8,814 nucleotides of DNA from Bacillota bacterium. Lineage in GTDB: Bacteria > Bacillota > Clostridia > Peptostreptococcales > Anaerovoracaceae. Position 1 is the stretch's first letter. Each line of letters opens with the position of its first letter. The translations under genes were made by a program, and so were the position numbers. The DNA is taken from positions 1 through 8,814 of the forward strand of contig JAEDNK010000061.1 of NCBI GenBank assembly GCA_016302545.1, written 5' to 3'. Shown here one piece after another: positions 1 through 5,195 of the stretch. Under the pieces are notes generated by a model. That model saw only the letters and a list, made by a program, of their open reading frames with translations. It ran no database searches and was not told the DNA's origin.

Positions 1-97
1 CCTAAGCGACAAGCTTATATTATTTCACTTGTCTACCTAAGAGGGAGCATATCATTAATGCGACAGCCCCTTGATGATGCCTGATTTGAGGCATGAT
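1..97. other. Gene-free left edge, possible repeat or IS terminus
   Basis: No complete gene is visible between the window edge and the nadE stop codon. The hexamer CCTAAG occurs twice in direct orientation (1-6 and 36-41), and GACAAG (8-13) is inverted as CTTGTC (28-33). TGCGACAGCCCC at 59-70 reads GGGGCTGTCGCA on the other strand, which resembles the outer end of some Firmicutes insertion sequences; that likeness is from memory and only one end would be in view. A frame on the plus strand is open from the edge to a stop at 82-84 (27 codons), but I do not recognise its product. A small stem (77-82 with 89-94, six pairs) lies just after the nadE stop and has no T-run on the minus strand, so it is a poor terminator. 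Confidence 0.3.
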
Positions 98-835
98 TTA
101 AGGCCGGTACTCAAAACAGTCCATAAACTTAAGTTTAAAAGCATTTATGCGGTGCAGATGGTCGATTCTCTCCTTTGTGGCAGGGTCATCGATTTCGCCT
201 GTTCTGATGTATCTATCCAGAACCTCATAGGTGAAGCCCAGATTTTCCTCGTCGGTCTTTGGCTGCAGACCGTCGATAGGCGTTTTGTCCACAAACATTG
301 AAGGAAGTCCCAAAGCTCTTCCTACGGCCTTGACCTCCTGTACGGTCAGGCGGCTGAGAGGACTGAAATCACCGGCGCCGTCGCCGTAGCGGGTAGCGTA
401 ACCCACCCAGTCCTCGGAAAGGTTACAGGTGTTGGCGACGCGGCCGTTTACGGACTGAGAAAGGGCATAGGTGGCAGCCATCCTGAGGCGAGGAGGCAGA
501 TTGGTTATAGTCTGGGTTTCAACCTTTTCAAGCTGGGAATTAAGCTGATCAACCAGAGCATCGAAGCAGTCCTTGATATTGACGGTGTAATGCTTTATGC
601 CCAGATGATTTACAAGAGCGTAAGACACATCTATGTCCGGCTGTTCGCCTTTAGGAAGAAGCACGCCTACTACATTTTCTTTTCCGAGAGCCTCACAGCA
701 GAGAGCGGCCACTACGGAGCTGTCCTTTCCTCCGGAAATTGCAACTACTGCCTTGCAGCCGGGACCGTTCTCGGCAAACCAGTCTCTTATCCATTTAACT
801 ATATCCTCTTTTACCTTTAAAGCGTCAAAAGCCAT
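98..835 (-). CDS. nadE: NH3-dependent NAD+ synthetase
   Basis: This enzyme makes the last step of NAD biosynthesis in the cytoplasm: deamido-NAD+ is adenylated with ATP and then amidated by ammonia. The 245-residue protein is a complete single-domain synthetase. It has the N-type ATP pyrophosphatase loop SGGKDSS at residues 34-40, the NLPPRLRM segment near 112-119, the substrate and ATP-binding stretch NLSEDWVGYATRYGDGAGDF at about 138-157, and PIDGLQPKTDEENLG near 187-200. The amino-terminal glutaminase (nitrilase-like) domain of glutamine-dependent enzymes is absent, so free ammonia is the expected nitrogen donor. The ATG is supported by GGAGGT (minus strand, 848-843) seven bases upstream. 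The gene is divergent from the yhaM operon, no partner gene follows it within the window, and its stop codon is TAA. Confidence 0.96.
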   Translation of the reverse strand: MAFDALKVKEDIVKWIRDWFAENGPGCKAVVAISGGKDSSVVAALCCEALGKENVVGVLLPKGEQPDIDVSYALVNHLGIKHYTVNIKDCFDALVDQLNSQLEKVETQTITNLPPRLRMAATYALSQSVNGRVANTCNLSEDWVGYATRYGDGAGDFSPLSRLTVQEVKAVGRALGLPSMFVDKTPIDGLQPKTDEENLGFTYEVLDRYIRTGEIDDPATKERIDHLHRINAFKLKFMDCFEYRP

Positions 836-842
836 ATTACGT

Positions 843-848
843 ACCTCC
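843..848 (-). promoter_or_regulatory. Ribosome binding site of nadE
   Basis: The minus strand reads GGAGGT, a near-perfect Shine-Dalgarno sequence seven bases before the nadE ATG. It fixes the start codon. The inverted repeat at 850-868 lies just upstream in the presumed mRNA leader. Confidence 0.85.
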
Positions 849-849
849 C

Positions 850-868
850 ATAGTATCTTACATACTAT
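850..868. repeat. Inverted repeat in the nadE leader
   Basis: ATAGTAT (850-856) and ATACTAT (862-868) are perfect 7-bp inverted copies separated by five bases. The repeat lies between the likely -10 element of nadE and its ribosome binding site. It could be an operator for an NAD-responsive repressor, or a weak AT-rich hairpin in the mRNA leader. I do not recognise it as the known site of NiaR or NrtR. Confidence 0.45.
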
Positions 869-881
869 ATAATATTATATA
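866..881. promoter_or_regulatory. 16-bp palindrome with a -10 element on each strand
   Basis: TATATAATATTATATA is a perfect palindrome, so TATAAT is present on both strands (868-873 plus; 879-874 minus). The minus-strand copy is placed to serve nadE, with transcription starting inside or just before the adjoining inverted repeat. I see no good -35 hexamer at 16-19 bases for either copy, so nadE may need an activator, or the palindrome may be an operator. Confidence 0.45.
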
Positions 882-948
882 AAATCCGCATCGGATAATT
901 TGACTAGTGACAGTATACTCCTTTTTGATAAAAAAGAAAAGAAAAAAG

Positions 949-977
949 TAGCGACATAACACAGTTTGTTGTATAAT
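949..977 (+). promoter_or_regulatory. Likely promoter of the yhaM-cca-recD2-addA operon
   Basis: A consensus -10 element TATAAT lies at 972-977, 45 bases before the yhaM start. The -35 region is poor: TAGCGA at 949-954 with a 17-base spacer, or GCGACA at 951-956 with 15. An A-rich tract (about 930-947) just upstream could act as an UP element and compensate. Transcription would begin near 984, leaving a leader of roughly 40 bases. No other clear promoter was seen between the four genes of the operon. Confidence 0.55.
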
Positions 978-1010
978 AAAATGAAAGGCTGTGCTATCAG
1001 GCAGTCGAAA

Positions 1011-1017
1011 AGGAAGG
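1011..1017 (+). promoter_or_regulatory. Ribosome binding site that decides the yhaM start
   Basis: AGGAAGG stands five bases before the ATG at 1023. A longer in-frame reading from TTG at 966 would begin upstream of the -10 element TATAAT at 972-977 and has no Shine-Dalgarno, so 1023 is preferred. Confidence 0.75.
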
Positions 1018-1022
1018 TAAAA

Positions 1023-2051
1023 ATGAAAGAGATTTTTATTAAAAGCTTAAGAAAAGACATGGAAGTAACCGACTTTTTTATGGTCAAATCCAGCGCTATC
1101 AGGACGGGAGCCAACGGCAAGCAGTACCTTGATATCACATTAGGAGACAAGACAGGAGAGGTTTCTGCAAAGAAATGGGACGTGAGCGAGGCAGAGCAGG
1201 AAAGCCTTGTTCAGATAAAGGAAAAGGAAATCGTTAAGATTAAGGGTCTGGTAACCGAATGGGCAGGTCAGCTCCAGCTGCGAATACAGAGAATACGCAA
1301 GGCTGCAGCAGAGGACGGTCAGACTATGGCGGATTTTGTAAAAGCTGCCCCTGAGGATACGGGAAAGATGTACGAATATATATATAAGACTGCGGAAAAC
1401 ATCGGGGACGAGGATCTGAGAAAGCTTTGTCTGAGGGTTTTGACGGATAACAAGGAAAGACTCATGTACTATCCTGCCGCCGCCAAGAACCATCACGCAC
1501 AGTTAGGAGGACTTCTCTATCACACCAAGAGGATGCTTATGACCGGCGAAAGGGTCTGTCAGGTGTATACAAACCTTAACAGAGATTTAGTGCTCTGCGG
1601 TGTTATAATGCATGATATGGAAAAGCTTAACGAAATCGAAGCCGCCGAAGACGGCATCGCGTCGGGCTATTCCTTTGAGGGGCAGATGTTGGGACATATA
1701 ATTCAGGGGATTAAGACGGTGGATAGACTTACGCTGGAGCTGGGCTTTCCTCGGGAAAAGGCCATAATGGTAGAGCACATGATTCTGTCACATCACTACG
1801 AGCCGGAGTTCGGCAGCCCTAAGAAGCCTCTTTTTCCTGAGGCGGAGGTGCTTCATTATCTTGACATCCTGGATGCCAGAATGTTCGATATGCAGGCAGC
1901 TCTGGAGGCAACAGAGGCGGGAGGATTCAGCGATAAGATATGGACATTGGATAACAGGAAGCTGTACAAGCCGTCAGACGCAAATTCAGATGTGAATTCG
2001 GATGCAAGGCCGGATGTGAATTCAGATGCGAAGGAGGAAGGAAATGATTAA
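1023..2051 (+). CDS. yhaM: YhaM-family 3'-5' exoribonuclease (OB fold plus HD domain)
   Basis: YhaM/CBF1-type enzymes trim RNA (and single-stranded DNA) from the 3' end using a metal-bound HD domain. The 342-residue product starts with an OB-fold nucleic-acid-binding domain (about residues 13-92, with NGKQYLDITLGDKTGEV). An HD phosphohydrolase domain follows (about 155-290), with likely metal ligands in NHHAQLGG (H157, H158), LLYH (H167), the HD pair in MHDMEKL (H197, D198), EHMILSHH (H252, H257, H258) and LDILDARM (D281, D284). The family member of Bacillus subtilis has about 314 residues; the excess is an acidic, hydrophilic carboxy-terminal tail made of the four-residue repeats DANS, DVNS, DARP, DVNS, DAKE. 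The gene leads the operon and its last 8 bases overlap the next gene. The function is firm by family; the role of the tail is unknown. Confidence 0.9.
   Translation: MKEIFIKSLRKDMEVTDFFMVKSSAIRTGANGKQYLDITLGDKTGEVSAKKWDVSEAEQESLVQIKEKEIVKIKGLVTEWAGQLQLRIQRIRKAAAEDGQTMADFVKAAPEDTGKMYEYIYKTAENIGDEDLRKLCLRVLTDNKERLMYYPAAAKNHHAQLGGLLYHTKRMLMTGERVCQVYTNLNRDLVLCGVIMHDMEKLNEIEAAEDGIASGYSFEGQMLGHIIQGIKTVDRLTLELGFPREKAIMVEHMILSHHYEPEFGSPKKPLFPEAEVLHYLDILDARMFDMQAALEATEAGGFSDKIWTLDNRKLYKPSDANSDVNSDARPDVNSDAKEEGND
1977..2036 (+). repeat. 12-bp tandem repeat, five units, at the end of yhaM
   Basis: Five consecutive 12-base units begin GAYG: GACGCAAATTCA, GATGTGAATTCG, GATGCAAGGCCG, GATGTGAATTCA and GATGCGAAGGAG. 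They encode DANS-DVNS-DARP-DVNS-DAKE. The second and fourth units match at all but one base. Since 12 is a multiple of three, gain or loss of units would change tail length without breaking the frame. The last unit runs into the ribosome binding site of the next gene. Confidence 0.8.
2031..2037 (+). promoter_or_regulatory. Ribosome binding site of cca, inside yhaM
   Basis: AAGGAGG lies six bases before ATG at 2044 and is embedded in the last repeat unit of the yhaM coding tail. It decides the cca start over an in-frame ATG at 2026 that would lie upstream of this site. Confidence 0.85.
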
Positions 2052-3366
2052 GATACCTAAGGAAGTAAAGAGGATTATGAAAACCCTTGAGGACCGACAG
2101 TTTAAAGCATACGCGGCAGGAGAGTGCGTAAGAGACAGCCTTGCGGGGCTAAAGCCCTACGACTGGGACGTTGCCACTTCGGCAGGGCTTGCGGACCTTA
2201 AGGAATTATTTCCCGATGCCAAGATTGTCAGCGAAAAATACAGCGTTGTAAGAATGGAATTTGTAGATGAGATATTTGACCGTGAGGGTGACTTTGTAGG
2301 AGAAGAAGGCGTCATCGTCGATGTTTCCTCCTTCAGAAAAGGCACGGTAGCGGCAGGCGGCATAGCGCCCGACAAGGTTGACTTTGCCCAGACCATAGAA
2401 GAGGATCTTTCCGGAAGGGTCTTTACCATGAACGCTCTTGCCGACAACGGCTATGACCTGGTGGATCCTTTCGGCGGCAGAGAGGATATAAAGAACAGGC
2501 TGATTAAGACCATAGGAGATCCGGCGGAAAGCTTCAAAGAAGACCCTGTCAGAATGCTCAGAGCCATCAGATTTGCCGCGGAGCTTAACTTCGATCTGAC
2601 ACAGAGCGTATACGAGGCCATATGCGCAAACTACAGACTTCTTGAGAAGATAAGTATAGATCGCTTCAGAAACGAGTTCGTAAAGACCCTCAGCGCTGCC
2701 AATGCAGGAAAGGGACTGAGCCTTATCATGGATACCGGTATCATCAATCTCATACTGGGAGACGATGTGGTAGGCAGACTCACGAGAAGAGAAAAGAACG
2801 ACTTGATGATTTTGTCACAAAACATAGACAGGTCTAAGCAGGTGCCGGAAAGAAGACTGGGACTTTTCTACATAACTATGGACAAAAAGAGAGCCATGCC
2901 GTCCATTGAAAAGTTTAATTTTGACAGTAAGACGCGGCAGCATCTGGTAGACGCGGTTCACGACATGCCTAAGCTTTACTTCACCTCCACAAAGGAGATG
3001 TTGAAGAAATTCATATACGAAAGGGACATGGACAGGTACAATTATCTGGCAAATCTGGAAAAGGCTCAGAGAATAGTATTCGATTACGACTCGGAGACCA
3101 AGATAAAGAGTAAAATGTACCTGCTTGAAGAAGTACACGCTCTCAACGAGCCTATCTTCCCGGAAGATCTGGCTATAGACGGCAACGACCTCGTGGAGGC
3201 AGGTATATGCCAGCCGGAAGAGACGGAAAAGATGCTGAGAATGCTGGTGGAAAAAACTCATATCAAGCCTAATCTAAACAAACGCAGCGAGCTTCTGAAA
3301 CTGGCCAAGCTGTATAAGAAAAACAAGCTGGCTGCAATGACCAGAGGAATCAAGTGGACACGTTAA
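2044..3366 (+). CDS. cca: Divergent class II tRNA nucleotidyltransferase (CCA-adding family)
   Basis: The family adds or repairs the 3'-terminal CCA of tRNAs without a nucleic-acid template. The 440-residue product has the nucleotidyltransferase head (residues 20-135) with the metal-binding DWD pair (D40, D42), the neck with the nucleotide-templating motif EDPVRMLRAIRFA (E166, D167, R170), and a carboxy-terminal tRNA-binding region containing FPEDLAIDGNDLVEAGI. Several usually conserved positions differ. The GGxVRD motif reads GECVRD (E27). The ribose-recognition motif RRD reads GRV (124-126). The flexible-loop segment usually containing a D-x-R-R-P-like stretch reads RKGTVAAGGIAPDKV (98-112). 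No HD domain is present. The start is set by AAGGAGG; the gene overlaps yhaM by 8 bases and the helicase gene by 13. Membership is clear. Whether it adds CCA, only part of it, or is impaired cannot be told here. Confidence 0.85.
   Translation: MIKIPKEVKRIMKTLEDRQFKAYAAGECVRDSLAGLKPYDWDVATSAGLADLKELFPDAKIVSEKYSVVRMEFVDEIFDREGDFVGEEGVIVDVSSFRKGTVAAGGIAPDKVDFAQTIEEDLSGRVFTMNALADNGYDLVDPFGGREDIKNRLIKTIGDPAESFKEDPVRMLRAIRFAAELNFDLTQSVYEAICANYRLLEKISIDRFRNEFVKTLSAANAGKGLSLIMDTGIINLILGDDVVGRLTRREKNDLMILSQNIDRSKQVPERRLGLFYITMDKKRAMPSIEKFNFDSKTRQHLVDAVHDMPKLYFTSTKEMLKKFIYERDMDRYNYLANLEKAQRIVFDYDSETKIKSKMYLLEEVHALNEPIFPEDLAIDGNDLVEAGICQPEETEKMLRMLVEKTHIKPNLNKRSELLKLAKLYKKNKLAAMTRGIKWTR
3343..3348 (+). 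promoter_or_regulatory. Ribosome binding site supporting a GTG start for the recD2-like gene
   Basis: AGAGGA lies five bases before GTG at 3354, within the end of cca. It is weaker than the other sites in the operon and precedes a non-ATG codon, so expression probably depends on ribosomes finishing cca. A later in-frame GTG at 3402 has GGAG directly against it with no spacing and is less likely. Confidence 0.55.
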
Positions 3367-5183
3367 ACGGAATTACAAAGATAAGCCAGGTTACCCCGGA
3401 GGTGACCTGGTTTTTGCGCGATTTAGGTTTTTCAAACTATTATATAATAAAGATTTTCGACCTGGTAGGAGACGCAGCCATCGGCTTGACCCGGGACAAC
3501 CCTTACTGGCTGCTTGAGGAATTTCCAAGGATGGACTTTGAAAGAGTCGACAGCGTGGCGCGAAAGCTGGGCGTAAGCCCGGAAAGCCACCTGCGGCTTG
3601 CAGCCGCGGTGACTTATGGCCTTCGCTCCTACGCCTCTGAAGGCCATGCTTTCGCGCCCCTGGAGGAGTTCTGCGTCAGAGCGGCGGAATTTCTCAATTC
3701 AGATACTGACCTGGTGAGGGATGTGATTGAGGACATGTCCTTTTCGGGAGATGTGCAGCTTACAAATCTGGGCGGTAGACAGCTGCTGTATTTTTACGGC
3801 TTTTACAGGGCGGAATGCACCGTAGCCGGCAAGCTTGCAGCCTTGGCAGAGCCGGCGGAGGGGCTGGCACCCATAGCGGCCAATCCTGACGCCATGATAA
3901 AAAAAGCAGGCTCTGCCGGCGGCATACAGCTGTCCCGGCAGCAGGCTACAGCGGTAAAAAACTCCCTCATAAGCGGAGTTTCCATCATCACCGGAGGCCC
4001 CGGCACGGGAAAGACCACAGTAATCAATTCCCTGCTTTACATCATGGAGGAAAGCGGGCTTAAGGTTGCCGTAGCTGCGCCGACGGGTAGGGCAGCCAAG
4101 AGGATTATGGAAACCAGCGGACGCGCAGCATGTACTGTACATCGGCTGCTGGAGTACTTTTACGATGAGGAAACGGGATATATGAGATTCGGCAAAAACG
4201 CCGAAAATCCCCTCGACTGCAACGCGGTCATCATTGACGAAGCCTCCATGCTGGACCTGATGCTGACAGAGGCCCTTTGCAATGCCCTTAAACCCGGCAC
4301 GAGGCTTATTTTGGTAGGGGACGCGGACCAGCTTCCGTCGGTGGGAGCAGGCAACGTGCTCTCAGACCTCATAGAAAGCGACTATTTCTTTACTACACGG
4401 CTTACTGAAATTTATAGGCAGAGCGCCGAAAGCCGCATAGTAGTCAACGCCCACAGAATAAACAGAGGAGAAGCTCCCGTCTACGGAGAGGACTTTCTGC
4501 TTGTAAGAAAGGACAAGCAGCAGGATATACTGGATAAGATAGCAGAGCTGGCGGTCTCCCTTCCGGCAGGCTCTTTTCAGGTGCTTACCCCTGTAAAAAA
4601 AGGCATTTTGGGAAGCACCGCCCTAAACACACGGCTTCAGCAGGTGCTCAACCCTCCGGCAAAGGACAAGGCAGAGCTGGAGTTCGGCAGCAGGGTGTTT
4701 CGGACAGGCGACAGGGTAATGCAGATAAAGAACGACTATCGGCTGGAATATAAATCTGGGCGCAGGGAGCCGGGGCGGTTTGATACCAGAACCGACGGCG
4801 ACACCGGAAAGGGTGTGTTCAACGGAGAAATCGGCGTAGTCAAAGCTGTGGATAGGGAAATGCGCACAGTAACCGTACTTTATGACGACGAAAGATGGGT
4901 GGAATACAGCTATGTGAAGCTGGATGAAATCGAGCTGGCATATGCTCTCACCGTCCACAAGAGTCAGGGCAGCGAGTTTTCCACGGTGATAATACCGATG
5001 ACCTGGTTTCCCCCTGTGCTGGCGACGCGCAGCCTGATTTATACCGCAGTGACAAGAGGAAAGAATCAGGTAATCATAGTAGGCAATCCGGCGTATCTGG
5101 AAAAGATGGCGGCAAACAATCAGAGCCGCAGCCGCAACTCCGGACTTAAGGACCGGCTTGAAGGCATGTACGGATTTTACTGA
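3354..5183 (+). CDS. recD2: RecD2-like superfamily 1B DNA helicase, short amino terminus
   Basis: RecD2-type enzymes are 5'-3' DNA helicases acting in replication-fork and recombination repair. The 609-residue protein has helix-hairpin-helix-like sequence near residues 15-90 (FLRDLGFSNYYIIKI, DNPYWLLEE, ARKLG). The helicase core follows: Walker A GGPGTGKTT (214-222), APTGRAAKR, Walker B VIIDEASMLD (292-301), motif III LVGDADQLPSVGAGNVL (320-336), motif IV EIYRQS (352-357), motif V YALTVHKSQGSEF (530-542) and motif VI YTAVTRGK (563-570). All catalytic motifs look intact. Typical RecD2 proteins have roughly 700-800 residues; the missing part corresponds to the amino-terminal domain and the first hairpin repeats, and no such sequence can lie upstream because cca occupies it. 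The GTG start overlaps cca by 13 bases. A plain RecD is less likely, given the hairpin region and the absence of RecB and RecC. Confidence 0.85.
   Translation: MDTLNGITKISQVTPEVTWFLRDLGFSNYYIIKIFDLVGDAAIGLTRDNPYWLLEEFPRMDFERVDSVARKLGVSPESHLRLAAAVTYGLRSYASEGHAFAPLEEFCVRAAEFLNSDTDLVRDVIEDMSFSGDVQLTNLGGRQLLYFYGFYRAECTVAGKLAALAEPAEGLAPIAANPDAMIKKAGSAGGIQLSRQQATAVKNSLISGVSIITGGPGTGKTTVINSLLYIMEESGLKVAVAAPTGRAAKRIMETSGRAACTVHRLLEYFYDEETGYMRFGKNAENPLDCNAVIIDEASMLDLMLTEALCNALKPGTRLILVGDADQLPSVGAGNVLSDLIESDYFFTTRLTEIYRQSAESRIVVNAHRINRGEAPVYGEDFLLVRKDKQQDILDKIAELAVSLPAGSFQVLTPVKKGILGSTALNTRLQQVLNPPAKDKAELEFGSRVFRTGDRVMQIKNDYRLEYKSGRREPGRFDTRTDGDTGKGVFNGEIGVVKAVDREMRTVTVLYDDERWVEYSYVKLDEIELAYALTVHKSQGSEFSTVIIPMTWFPPVLATRSLIYTAVTRGKNQVIIVGNPAYLEKMAANNQSRSRNSGLKDRLEGMYGFY
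3386..3415 (+). terminator. Intrinsic-terminator-like hairpin at the cca/recD2 junction
   Basis: CCAGGTTACC (3386-3395) pairs with GGTGACCTGG (3401-3410): nine Watson-Crick pairs and one G-U, with a five-base loop, followed at once by TTTTT (3411-3415). It begins 20 bases after the cca stop codon but sits inside the first codons of the recD2-like gene. It could end part of the transcripts after cca and lower helicase expression when ribosomes do not cover it. It could also be a chance product of coding sequence, though the stem quality and T-run together make that less likely. Confidence 0.5.
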
Positions 5184-5195
5184 TGGGAGGAGTCT

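Noticed and set aside
1..84. Plus-strand frame open from the left edge to a stop at 82-84, as the end of a gene
   Set aside because: Only 27 codons with no recognisable motif; an edge frame of this length is expected by chance. It stays possible as the tail of a gene to the left.
77..94. Stem-loop after nadE as an intrinsic terminator
   Set aside because: Six pairs only, with no T-run after it on the minus strand; kept as a note within the left-edge entry.
71..301. Plus-strand open frame opposite the 3' half of nadE
   Set aside because: It lies antisense to a firmly identified gene, has no ribosome binding site and no recognisable motif.
966..1022. A 19-codon amino-terminal extension of YhaM from TTG at 966
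   Set aside because: It would start upstream of the TATAAT promoter element, has no ribosome binding site, and the extra residues do not fit the OB-fold start; AGGAAGG before ATG 1023 is better.
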